DNA of 64,000 nucleotides, from positions 322,501 through 386,500 of the forward strand of contig JABMCL010002980.1 of NCBI GenBank assembly GCA_018857735.1, written 5' to 3'. Positions within the stretch are counted from its first letter, which is position 1; every line of letters starts with the position of its first letter. Under the pieces are notes generated by a model. It worked only from the letters and a program-made list of their open reading frames with translations. It was not told the DNA's origin and ran no database searches. Position numbers and translations under genes: made by a program. Source of the stretch: Alviniconcha marisindica (lineage: Eukaryota; Mollusca; Gastropoda; Provannidae). Below are positions 51,725 through 59,728 of this stretch, in pieces.

Positions 51725-54700
51725 TACACCAATCTAGAAAATGAGCCTGTGTGTTTGTATGTGTGTGACAGAGAGACAGAGAGAGAGACTCTGAAAAACT
51801 AAAAAGAGGCGGAGAGAGGGAGAGACAGAGAAATCCAAATAGTTCCCAAGTTAAACAGTGCTTGGCACATGGTCACAGCAGCACAACACAGTCAGCGAGA
51901 CTCAGAGAGAGACAGAGACTGAGAGAAGTAAACTGTCACTCAAAAAATTATGAAATCATCAGCAATAACTAGTTAATGTGCTTGAACTTATAAAGTTATA
52001 TTCACACATGCATACATCTGTGAGACAATCACAGAGAGGACATAAAGTGGAAATGAATTCTGTATGATTCAGACCAGATATGGATCATACTACAATATTG
52101 CAATCAGAACTCACAAAATAATGCAAAGGTGAAAGCTGCATTGACCAGGGCCCCCAAACCACTGAAAGTTTTAGAGATCCAAGGTCTCACTCTCAGTCTC
52201 AGAGCGAGATGACTGGTATTGTAATTTGTCTGATTTTCTTGCTGTAACTTTAAGTTAAACTGAGTTTAAGTTTAACACATATTCACACTGCAGTTAACTC
52301 TCTAACAGACATATATATATATATTCATAATTTGCAAGACAAAACTATCCTCAATCATGTGGGGTTCAAAGTTTTGACCTTTAGTTTTAAAATAATTTAC
52401 AAATACTGACATTCAATAATCAGCCCTTTCAGGAGGTTACAGATTTAGCTCAACATAAACACTCCATTTCATCCATGCATGTATGGAACAAAATGATTTT
52501 TATTATTATTATTGCATACCCCATAAAAGTTAAAAACACGCCATGACACGCAAGTGCACAGTGTTATGCATTACTGTAAATGTAGCAAATGAATATATTT
52601 TTAATACAGTAATAATGGTTAACAATGTATGTTCTTTGTGATGTTTTATAAAATATGAAAACAGAAAAAGCTCTGAACTTCACCCAAAGGTGGTTCTTTC
52701 AAGGTCAACATTTACATATTTACCAGTTACAGGGATAGACTACAGCTAGTATAAGTTAAATAATTTAGAGAAAAAGAGAAAACTAGTGCAAAAAAGATGT
52801 GTGCATGTATGCATGTTACTGTTAGCAGGGAGTAGCAAAAGTGTATGTTTTAATAATTACCAAGAGCCAGATTTCTCCTCTATCAATCTAGGTATACTTG
52901 GTTTGTTCATACACATAAAAGAACTATGGCTCTGTGAAAATCAGATAACTGAAGACTAGCAATACAAAAAAATACACCAAAAGACTTGATACTAATTTTA
53001 AATTACACCTGGCTCTTCGCTTTCCTAAATTATATTCAAATACAAAACTGTGCATAATCATATTAATTATAATAATCACTCAAAACGACTACAATTATGC
53101 AATATATATAATACACATCCAACCATTTATTTGTACATAGCCTCATACTCATAGGCCCTTTTACTTCAAACTGTCTCCATTCTGGTTAACAATAAACTTT
53201 TTTTTTTTAAAGGCTGAAAACATTGGCCAGGAATTAAAGTATACAAAACGCAAAGCAAAAGCTGCTAGATGTAAAACAGAAGTAGCATTAACCCCTTCAA
53301 TTCAATGCACACACAATATTAACATGCCAACTTTCCCATCCTTTAGCCCTGGCCCCCCCCCCCCCCAACACACACTAGTAGCATGTAGAAGAATTAACAC
53401 TGAAATACACAGTACTGAAACAATGAAAACAGTCTTGTTAGACTTTGAGGTTCAGAAATCTTTCAGGTTGCATGCCCGTGTGTGCACTTTTGAAATCTTT
53501 TAGTCTGGTATTTGTGGAAAATTTACAGGTTGGGGCGGTGAAGCTGAAGGGGTTAATTACCACCATTAGTACCACTGCTACCAAAGATCAACATAATCAC
53601 ACCCACAGTCAAACAGAACAGGACTTGTGGTATCATTTGCAACAACTAACAGTACTGTCTTACAGTTATGCTTAGGCCCTAAGACAGTTAAGAGCTGATC
53701 TGACCCATTCACTGATTGAGCTTTTCTTTGCTATACCTTTATTCCTTATAAAGTTCTGAATACAATAAATTTGCAAACAGTTTTGTAAATCAAAAATAAA
53801 ATACAGCAAGAACTGGCTGCAATATTAGTATTATTACAATTACATTTAATGATCTGGAAATGAAATTCAAACTAAAGAAAAACCATCAACTTAAAAATCA
53901 GCATTAAAGTCTGCAACCTTCACAAATACTGAAGCACTTAAATTCCTAATGATTGCTACAGCAGTTGACTAGTAGTAGTAGTACTCATACTCATAGTGCT
54001 CACACTTTACAGTAAACATATCAATCAACAGTTACACTTACAATACAGTTTATAATTTATAGAACTTTACCCCTTCAAACAGTCAAATAATTACTCTAAA
54101 TGTTCCCATTTCTTTATCTTGACTTGGTACACCACCAAAACTCACATGGGTTCTGTAAACCACTTTCAGACCTATGGCTATGCTTCACCATAATTATGCA
54201 TTTCATGCAAAGGAAGATAAACTGAATCATTCAAACTCTGGTACACACTTGCCACAAATACGAATAGCATGAAGAGCAAACACTCATTCAACTCACATTC
54301 AAAGCTGGAAATAGGACTCATTACTTTCTCAAACTTTCTTATGACTGATTCTGCACTCACACTAGTCATGGTCCTGTCCTCTGACCCACTTATCACCATA
54401 AACCGTGCAAACTCTGTCACTTTAAACATTGTTGTCAGCAGTTTGTACCTGGTAAATTTTATTCTAATATACAAACTTCTCTGGGCTGATTAGCTATTCT
54501 TACCCCTGCTTGGTGCTTTGCACGGAATAGTGTGGTGGATTGAAACTGCTGCATGATGTAACACTTAGAAGTTAGATTTGTGTCTGTCATTGTGATGGAC
54601 TAAAAAACAAAACATGAAAGAATGAAGATCAATTGTGGTTACCATCACACATAATTCCAACACACTTTCATACTTGAAAGTGATCATGTCCATTTGAAGG

Positions 54701-55356
54701 TTATAACTTATATAAGTTATATAATTTATAAAATATGAAATGTTTGTAAAAACTGGCCAGGCGGTCAGCTGGCATGCCTAGTATAGTAGTAACACTCATC
54801 AGTCAAGTAAATGAGCAACACTGATCATGACACGCTTACACGGTTTTAATTATTTATTTAATATGAGTCAAAATTAAGATTAAAAAAAACAAGGTAAAAG
54901 AAAATCAAAGGGCCCATGGTCTGCGCTGCTCTGTGAAGCAAACCACACGTGCTGATGCCGAGAAACTAGAGGCATGTCTTTATGGATTTTACAATACCTA
55001 AATTCGGCAGTCGGTACATACCTGGCATTTTCGATTCTCGTCTATTGAGTATCTAAATCTGCGCTTTTGAACAACAATTAATGCAGGATAAAACCTGAAA
55101 CAAACGTAATAAAGAAAAAACGTGTTGTAACAAAACGCACAAATGGATGCCGGCAATCGAGAACTTGGGCACCGTATGGCACAGCAAAACAATCAATGGA
55201 ATCAAAACAAATCAGAAAATATCGAATACTTAATTGATACATATAACTGGCTGTTAAGCTACCGTACACTTTAACAACAATAATAAAAGCGATTCAGTTC
55301 AAGCGTTAAACAGAAAAACGTGTTCTCCACATGCATGTTCCCCTACCTGACGCCAT
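31795..55356 (-). CDS. EIF4B: EIF4B, eukaryotic translation initiation factor 4B (complete, ~660 aa, 17 coding exons)
   Basis: eIF4B stimulates the eIF4A helicase and helps recruit mRNA to the 43S complex in the cytoplasm. Coding exons at 55347-55356, 48440-48583, 47779-47966, 47231-47338, 45342-45426, 44580-44663, 43537-43926, 42759-42822, 41890-41933, 41265-41478, 39740-39867, 39140-39321, 37102-37186, 35032-35122, 33502-33571, 32002-32037 and 31795-31854 total 1983 bp, divisible by three, with consistent phases. Seen in order: the N-terminal KKKIKSKGKTQSLTEFL motif (human KKKNKKGKTISLTDFL), an RRM with RNP2 AFVGNL and RNP1 RGFGYVEF, a Gly/Arg/Asp-rich DRYG-type region, SIFGSAKPVDTAAKERE, the PAPPPKENAW box, and the acidic C-terminus KFAAIMDDDDGSD. 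Human eIF4B is 611 residues. The exon 6 donor is ambiguous by one codon. Introns carry several junction-derived arrays. Confidence 0.95.
32002..32037 (-). CDS. EIF4B: EIF4B coding exon 16 (36 bp)
   Basis: Encodes VTVNKDPVASLG, phase 0 at both ends. Acceptor CACTGCAG, donor GGA|GTAAGT. Confidence 0.83.
32805..33045 (-). mobile_element. tRNA-headed SINE, copy B
   Basis: Head reads GGGGATAGCTCAGTGGTTAG with a B box GGTTTGAATCC, and shares its body with copies A and C. It lies in EIF4B intron 15. Confidence 0.8.
33213..33270. mobile_element. Dispersed CCCAGTCAACCAG-family repeat
   Basis: GCCCAGCCAACCCCTTAGGG... preceded by (TTAG)n. Other copies lie near 2690, 2835, 2955, 3550, 8530 (reverse), 34790, 36160, 58455 (reverse) and 60120. 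Several are flanked by AAGT- or TTAG-type tetranucleotide runs. Confidence 0.65.
33283..33480 (-). mobile_element. tRNA-headed SINE, second family, copy 1
   Basis: Head on the minus strand has TTGGTAGAGCATCAGAC and B-box-like GGTTCCAGTCC. The body (TGCATGCAATTCCACACAG and TGCACATGTTAAAAA complement) is shared with the plus-strand copy at 45065. Confidence 0.65.
33502..33571 (-). CDS. EIF4B: EIF4B coding exon 15
   Basis: 70 bp encoding (R)HGKEKQLPKTIADMPKLDQ then GPGP. Acceptor CTCCACAG, donor CCG|GTGAGT. Confidence 0.86.
35032..35122 (-). CDS. EIF4B: EIF4B coding exon 14
   Basis: 91 bp encoding SRRGGYGRGYSSGRQDGRRY then DRHDEAPSHK, an RGG-like basic stretch. Acceptor CATGGCAG, donor ACG|GTATAG. 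Confidence 0.86.
36230..36990. repeat. Minisatellite with GGGTACCC core in EIF4B intron 13
   Basis: About 17 units of ~40-50 bp alternate CAGCATGGGGTACCCATTAC and CCAGCATGGGTCAGCCTTCA. The open frame through it (PSMGQPS... repeats) is a by-product of the repeat. Confidence 0.9.
37102..37186 (-). CDS. EIF4B: EIF4B coding exon 13
   Basis: 85 bp encoding LSSGSTGSQEDRNSHNSYRR then DDRRSSEE. Acceptor CATTGCAG, donor GAAA|GTGAGT. Confidence 0.88.
37621..38138 (+). mobile_element. THAP-domain transposon relic (P-element-like, non-autonomous)
   Basis: From ATG at 37731 the plus strand reads MPAYCVAANCNNSQ... HELPC...KWI...HLCREHFSECDF, which fits the THAP zinc finger C-x(2-4)-C ... C-x2-H. The frame is intact except for TGA at 37827-37829 and at 37965-37967. 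It is flanked by imperfect inverted repeats, about 37621-37678 and 38080-38138, sharing ACGTCA(G/C)TCTGGGGAGTC and TCAC(A/G)TGAC. P-type transposases begin with a THAP domain; no catalytic part is present. It lies in EIF4B intron 12, antisense to the gene. Confidence 0.7.
39140..39321 (-). CDS. EIF4B: EIF4B coding exon 12
   Basis: 182 bp encoding TARRDSETSRTSDDS and the conserved KMVPAPPPKENAW box (human KVMPAPPPKENAW). Acceptor TGATGATAG, donor CAG|GTGAGT. Confidence 0.95.
39340..39770. repeat. Tandem array derived from EIF4B exon 11 donor (~43 bp)
   Basis: Seven copies including the real junction (near 39340, 39430, 39566, 39609, 39652, 39695 and 39738). On the minus strand each resembles GAGCAGCTCCAGCAGTAAAA then CC(G/A)|GTC(A/T)G. 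GT is retained in most copies and lost in one (ACTCTG near 39695). Confidence 0.88.
39740..39867 (-). CDS. EIF4B: EIF4B coding exon 11
   Basis: 128 bp encoding SYRDLREMKDTREGARTRRD then SDRSDGSRGTGRERRLSSSSSKT in shorter form, Ser/Arg-rich. The acceptor is a CAGCAG tandem (NAGNAG), so one extra Ser is optional. Donor ACCG|GTCAGT is the head of a tandem array. Confidence 0.92.
39881..40640. repeat. Minisatellite abutting EIF4B exon 11 acceptor (~47 bp)
   Basis: About ten close copies of TATCAGTCACACATGTAGTG plus GGCACACACACCAGGATACA, then about six degenerate longer copies. The array ends 13 bases from the exon 11 acceptor. On the sense strand each unit holds GTGACTGATAC, a branch-point-like CTGAT. 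Confidence 0.92.
40936..41281. repeat. Repeated EIF4B exon 10 donor (~82-141 bp units)
   Basis: TAACCACTCTAACCTTTCCC recurs at about 40936 (one mismatch), 41019, 41160 and 41250 (the real junction), with shared flanks such as CCCCTCAGCCTC and AGAAGAGCCAACCAG. On the minus strand each reads GGGAAAG|GTTAGAGTG. Confidence 0.85.
41265..41478 (-). CDS. EIF4B: EIF4B coding exon 10
   Basis: 214 bp encoding RPRLNLQPRTKPVEK (human RPKLNLKPRS), SIFGSAKPVDTAAKEREIEE and EEKENYPRE. Acceptor CTCAACAG, donor AAAG|GTTAGA (weak). The donor end recurs downstream in the intron. Confidence 0.94.
41890..41933 (-). CDS. EIF4B: EIF4B coding exon 9 (44 bp)
   Basis: Encodes (R)EDRSEKGGSRDGSQ. Acceptor GCATACAG, donor AAG|GTAAGA. 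Its acceptor end is repeated several times in the upstream intron. Confidence 0.88.
41925..42340. repeat. Repeated EIF4B exon 9 acceptor (~75-105 bp units)
   Basis: The real acceptor (CTATCTTCCCTGTATGCAC on the plus strand) is followed by similar blocks at about 42029, 42134 and 42208 (TGTCTTCCCTGTGTGCACAC) with flanks GGTTCAGCTAGAATGATATC and CTCACCTCTCTCACTAC. Each reads ACACAG|GGAAGACAG on the minus strand. Confidence 0.82.
42759..42822 (-). CDS. EIF4B: EIF4B coding exon 8
   Basis: 64 bp encoding GYGGRRDGGYRRDDEGGRPS then Y and two bases. Acceptor TTATTTCAG, donor CAG|GTGAGC. Confidence 0.92.
42823..43536. other. EIF4B intron 7
   Basis: A/T-rich intron with no repeat or gene recognised. 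Confidence 0.6.
43537..43926 (-). CDS. EIF4B: EIF4B coding exon 7 (DRYG-type repeat exon)
   Basis: 390 bp, the largest exon, built of GFSDRSGG, RYGDRDRN and GFGDRRGFGDRD repeats. A module of about 33 residues (GFSDRSGGGFSDRSGGRYGD and its continuation) occurs twice in tandem. The equivalent human DRYG-rich region mediates self-association and eIF3 contact. Acceptor GTTTCAG, donor AGGG|GTGAGT. Confidence 0.94.
44140..44590. repeat. Tandem repeats including a copy of EIF4B exon 6 donor
   Basis: Short ~30-bp degenerate repeats (GATCAATGCCAATGTGTCA) lead into a ~150-bp tandem duplication. AACCCTGTACTGCTGAATG near 44434 parallels AACCCCGTACTGCCGAATG at the real junction (44574). Shared blocks include GCCACTGTGTCAGAGTGGA and GTGTCTATCCCCAAAG. 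Confidence 0.82.
44580..44663 (-). CDS. EIF4B: EIF4B coding exon 6
   Basis: Encodes RDDWRGGGGDPNRTEGDWRK then RDPPSFG. The 5' limit (44663, acceptor TTGCACAG) is clear. For the donor, either GGCA|GTACGG at 44580 or a GC donor TTCG|GCAGTA at 44583 keeps the frame. The donor end is duplicated in the intron. Confidence 0.85.
45065..45250 (+). mobile_element. tRNA-headed SINE, second family, copy 2
   Basis: TAGTTCAGTTGGTAGAGCAT is a good A-box/D-arm-like head. The body matches the copy at 33283-33480 (CGCATGCATCAACATCTGTG, CACATTAAAAATCCC). It lies in EIF4B intron 5. Confidence 0.65.
45342..45426 (-). CDS. EIF4B: EIF4B coding exon 5 (end of RRM)
   Basis: 85 bp encoding MFSGRKLRVDLAESSGGDRE then RGDNFGRS; the GRKLRVDLAE segment is the last RRM strand (human GNRRIRVDVAD). 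Donor GCG|GTCAGT. Confidence 0.93.
46287..47195 (-). mobile_element. Truncated CR1/Jockey-type non-LTR retrotransposon
   Basis: On the minus strand 47042-46692 encodes the C-terminal part of a reverse transcriptase ORF: TLVTSYILSQLDCCSCLLMG, IQPLQKVQNFAARLLLAP and LLEKLHWLPISQCIKYK. The LDYCN-like and LHWLP-like blocks are typical of this clade. The 3' tail (ATGATAAATGTACATTATTA) matches the copy at 24818-24962. Strongly 5' truncated. Confidence 0.82.
47231..47338 (-). CDS. EIF4B: EIF4B coding exon 4 (RRM core)
   Basis: 108 bp, 36 codons, VSNVRLPNENGRQRGFGYVE then FATKEALINALSVNEE. Carries RNP1 (RGFGYVEF). Donor GAG|GTAAGA. Confidence 0.95.
47779..47966 (-). CDS. EIF4B: EIF4B coding exon 3 (start of RRM)
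   Basis: 188 bp ending YTAFVGNLAYDVSEEKIAEF and four more residues before E|GTACAG. Carries RNP2 (AFVGNL). Confidence 0.94.
48440..48583 (-). CDS. EIF4B: EIF4B coding exon 2
   Basis: 144 bp encoding AGKKKIKSKGKTQSLTEFLQ through SSSWAAEMENADVD. Acceptor TGTTGCAG, donor GACG|GTGAGT. Confidence 0.92.
50008..50135. mobile_element. ~128-bp palindrome (foldback MITE-like)
   Basis: Arms of ~55 bases (GGGTGTCCACAGGGTAACCG...) are inverted copies around a short loop near 50071. Ends read TTTGTAGGGG and CCCTTACAAA. No coding capacity. Confidence 0.8.
51668..51721. repeat. (GA)n microsatellite
   Basis: About 27 uninterrupted GA units in EIF4B intron 1, followed by degenerate GAGA-rich sequence to ~51930. 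Confidence 0.95.
53288..53556. mobile_element. MITE bounded by TTAA, copy 2
   Basis: Starts TTAACCCCTTCAATTCA and ends ACAGGTTGGGGCGGTGAAGC then TGAAGGGGTTAA. The last 40 bp resemble those of copy 1 at 18162-18388. Interrupted by a C-run near 53354. Confidence 0.7.
55347..55356 (-). CDS. EIF4B: EIF4B coding exon 1
   Basis: Only ATGGCGTCAG (M-A-S plus one base), donor GTAGGG. The next coding exon is 6.8 kb away; the short MA(A)S start agrees with the family N-terminus. Confidence 0.75.
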
Positions 55357-55376
55357 GTTGAGAAAAAGCAAGAAGG
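55357..55376 (-). promoter_or_regulatory. Probable EIF4B 5' TOP leader
   Basis: The 20 bases before the ATG on the minus strand are nearly all pyrimidine: CCTTCTT, G, CTTTTTCTC, then AAC. Vertebrate eIF4B mRNA is a known 5' TOP message regulated by mTORC1. Transcription starting at either C run would give a TOP mRNA with a 12-20 base leader. Confidence 0.5.
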
Positions 55377-55858
55377 ACGTATCTAATCATACAAAATCAT
55401 ACAAAGAGTATCAACTTTTTACACAACTGCAACGTTAATCCTGGTTTCCTGCTACTTTCACTTGTCGTGCCAAACGTCTTTTTCGTTTTCTCTCACACAG
55501 TATTTATGTTTCATATGGAAGTTCATGCTTTCTCTTCGTGCATTATTTTATTATTATGCGTTGTTTAAATGACACAGGATGGCGGGATTTGCTTTCACTG
55601 ATCTTGTCAATTAATATCTCTGCTATGTGTATGTCAGTTTACAGTTTCATAGTTATCATCATAATTATTATATTGAACAAACAACAACAGCTTTTTTAAA
55701 ATTCAAAATGACAAAGATGCAACAAAGGTGTAAAACTGAGAACAAAAATGTACACATAAGCATTACCAACCAACAAATAATCGGCAAATCGAAACATTGC
55801 TCAACAGTAAAGGCTTCTTCTGCCAATGCCAGCATATATTGCTATACACTTCATACAT

Positions 55859-55924
<66 letters not shown>

Positions 55925-56438
55925 TACCCCCCCCCCCCCCTCCACACATACACACATACTGGTCCTTCCTTCTTTTCTTTTTGAGACTGAAGGAACACAT
56001 CCTCAAACACACAGTTTTTCCAATTTATATTGGCAAGAAATCAAAAGCGAAAACTTTGAAATTAAAGATAGCATTTTATTCTGAGACTCACTCTTGGTTT
56101 TAGAGAAAAAAATCAACTTGTGATGATTATTAGAGGAGTCAGATGTACAAGACACCAACTATTACTGTCATAGCTCACATACATACTCTGTCATCATAAG
56201 GTTGATGGACACATTAATTCATTTTCCCAATCAGTTCAAATGTCCGCATAGGCTAAAGCCTGTACTAGCAAATGAATGTATCCTAAATTGACTTAACATG
56301 CAGATGCCAACTTTGTTTAGCTGTGCATTCACTCACACAAAACATTTTCACCTTTCTGCAATCAAAGGTATGGCCATTTCAAAACATGTTTTGTCCAAAT
56401 AGCAGAACAGACCACAGTGTGTGTGTGTGTGTGTGTGT

Positions 56439-56499
<61 letters not shown>

Positions 56500-59173
56500 A
56501 TGCTGAAGGGTCTACAGAGCAATTTTTTGTATGATATAACTTTGCAGGCCTTTTTAACTCTGTCAGTGATTGAGAAAATGCATTTATGCATCAGTCAACA
56601 TTAGGATCATGTTGATGGTAAATATTCCCATTATGGTATTGTTACTATTATCAGTGTTATTATTGCTTCGTTCTATCAGCCTTGTCCCATCATTCGATAA
56701 GTTTATTTCTTATTTATGTCACTCTGGAACAGCTAGTGTCTATTTATATTTTACCCGATTTCCACAAAAAGACTGCCCGGCGATTTAGCGATTTCATAGT
56801 GCTTTTTTCGCTCTGTTTTATTAACAGATTTTTTTTCTCGGAAACTATAACAAGAAAAAATTAAGAAAAGAATTATTGATGGAGACATTTTTTAATCATA
56901 CAAAAAAATGTTTGCTCCGTAGAGCCTTTACCTCGGTATTAAACATTGCATCGCATCCGTCCACAAACAGCAGTTTGTAAGCTGGATCGAATCGGGCTGT
57001 GACGTGCATGTTTCTACAGTTTCCTACAAATTTCGTCTAGATTAATGTAGGAATGGTATCAGTTTACATTTGTTACTTATATATGAGGTTTACGTGGCAA
57101 CCAAATAATGATTCGGCTGTTCTATCATTTTGCTTTTTCAGGGGAAAAACATGTTTTTGTAGGGTTTTCTTCTTTTTCCAGTAAATATGCAAGATCAGTG
57201 TTGATCGTTACACATATTTTTGGGTGTGCGAAGAGCGTTGTGGCTGAAGTGGAAGATAAGTGGAGGGGAGAAAAACTAAGAGTCCTAAGTCTGAGAAATC
57301 GGGGTGCTATATAGCAGAAGCGCCTCTGTAGGCAGTGTGGAGCTGCTGGCAGCCATGACTGCCTTTTCTGCTTCTTTAAAAAAATAATTTTTATTGCTTG
57401 TAAAATAAGTGCAATGATCACCTAGAATTTTCATCAGCCGGTGCCCCTGTAAGCCGAGGCAAATTGCTGCCAAAAATTAAATATAAAAAAAGTGCCCTGG
57501 CAACAACAAAAATGGTTCATGCAAAGAATTCTATCGAAAAGCAATGTGAAAACTGAATTTTTGCTAACCAGCCCTAGTAAAAATCTACCAGTCCCCAGAA
57601 CCAACACCCTCAATTTGTTCTGGTTTCCTGCTGTTAATTTTTTTAATTTTTTTTAATTTTTACTGTGTTTGACTGTGGAAGTTTGTTTTGACTGTTTTGG
57701 TTCTTTGTAATGGGATCCAGTTTGGAGCAATAGCACATAAAAGATACATTCTTCTTCTTTTTCTTCTTCCATAAAGTGGTGAACATCATTTTGTTGATGA
57801 TTCTGTCGCTACTGAGGAGGTTGCGAAGATTTGGGTGATTGTTGTGGTACTTAGTGAATGTAGGCAAAGGAATGGGAAAATAATAATAATAATTTAAGTT
57901 CAGCACATCATAATAATCATTGGTGACACAAATATTTTTTATAAAAATAATGATAATTCTGTGTCTGTTTTTATTTATTTGTTTATTTCTTTGGGGTTGT
58001 TTGTTTCTTCCTGTGTTTTATTGTTGTTTGGTTTGTTTGTAGGCAGTTATTATTATTAACAATTTTACCAATAATTACCAGCTATTCTGTTCCCTGGGGT
58101 AGGCTATGTCAGCATCCCCTGTAAAATGTGACCTTGTCAGACTTTTCTTCTTCAAAATTTGCTGAGTTTTTCAGGTGGAAATTGTTTTTTCTTAAGAATT
58201 ATAAATTCTGGAACCCAGTACTGTGGATGGTTCAGAGTGTGAAGACAACCTTTTGATTTCAACTCAGCACATCGTAATAATTATTGGTGACACAAATATT
58301 TTATAAAAGTTATGATAATTCTGTCTTTTTGTTTTTGTTTGTTTATTTCTTTGGAGTTGTTTATTTCTTCCTGTGTTTTTGTTATTGTTGTTGTTTGGTT
58401 TGTTTGTTGTTTTCTTAGTACATTGTTCAGTGAGATGCTTGCTTTTTACCATCACCCTGATATAACCGCACTGGTTGACTGGGCGTAAAACACCTACTTA
58501 CTTACTTGCTTTTTTCTCTGGATTTATGTTGGTTTTACATGCAGGGGACCATTGAGTGAGCCTTTGACAAATGGGGAGGAGTGAAGGGGTGGGGGGGGGG
58601 GAGAAGGTATGCATTTTATAAAGGAACCATTGGGTTATTTTGATAATGAAAGTCACTGTCTCCCATGACTTTTTTGCCAAGAGATGCTGTCTTTGTGAAG
58701 TCCTGGACTGACCCCTAAAAGCCAGGATCTCCACCTTACTGATGGTCTGCACTTACCAATCATCACCATTACTAATTATGTACATAATGTATGAATTATG
58801 TAACGTATACATATATTGCATACATTTTTCTTTTCACCCAACATGCTGTTGAGACAAAATCCTTTTGGACAATGCCTTTTAGATGAGTGCTGATGGGACG
58901 ATACACTGCTGAGCCAGCTGTCAGTTAAATGGCAGCTGCTGATTTGCATCTGACTATATTCACAACATGCATGACCTCTGAACCCTGAAAAGTTATCATT
59001 TTCAAGGTGAAGGTTGTGTCAGATTTTTATTCCAGCCACAGATCTTTCAGCCCTTAGGCAAAAGAGATGTGGTCATCACTACTGTTATGTGTTTTGTTTG
59101 TGGTTGTTTTTAACACAAGTATGAAATGTATGCACCTAGGGCTCATTTGAGAAAGGGTGCTCAAAGACCCCAC

Positions 59174-59204
<31 letters not shown>

Positions 59205-59600
59205 CAAGTCACCCACTCCTTCATCCCACCCCACTCCCATTTCAGTAGTCAGCAAAGTTTCTGCTAATCCATGAGCACTGGGAGAGACAGTTTTACCTTT
59301 GAACTGCAGAGTGCTTTTTTGTGTGTGGCTTTTTTGGTTTGAGTTTGTTTGTTCTTGTTTTTTGTTGTTTTTGTTTTTTGGTTGTTGTTGTTGTTTTTGG
59401 TTGTTGTTGTTTTGTTTTGGGGGCATTTTATTGACCATTTCCTTTTGTTCTTATTCTGTAATGTATTAGTTTAGTAAATATTCAGAATTCTTCAGAAATC
59501 TTCTCTATCATCAGTATTTACACTGCTGAAAAAGAAACGTGTGTGAGTGTGTGTGTATGTGCATTACTTGATGAATGTGGATGCAACATATATGTTGCAG
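55377..59600. other. Divergent intergenic region EIF4B-LZTFL1
   Basis: Should hold both promoters and any non-coding LZTFL1 first exon. Contains (CA)n at 55861-55921, (GT)n at ~56419-56497, a direct duplication (57901-58042 and 58264-58410), a reverse CCCAGTCAACCAG-family copy near 58455-58500, and (TTA)n at ~59175-59202. No further protein recognised. Confidence 0.55.
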
Positions 59601-59603
59601 ACA

Positions 59604-59728
59604 ATGGAGTTAGGCGTAAACGAGCACCACCAGAATCAGGTCATCAACTACATCCGCTTTGCTCGCTACCAGAGAGGTCAGAGATTGAGGGCTGTGGATG
59701 CCTGTTTTGAAGACCTGAAGGACAGCAG
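59604..59728 (+). CDS. LZTFL1: LZTFL1 coding exon 1
   Basis: 125 bp, 41 codons plus AG. The exon begins at 59601 after TATATGTTGCAG. Donor AGCAG|GTAAGC. Confidence 0.95.

Larger units (their letters stand above)
48584..55346. other. EIF4B intron 1 (~6.8 kb)
   Basis: No coding exon recognised. Contains a palindrome (50008-50135), (GA)n (51668-51721), the second TTAA-flanked MITE (53288-53556), a GGAAATGCTGGGGTTATGG-type repeat at ~49815-49950, and A/T-rich sequence. Confidence 0.6.
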
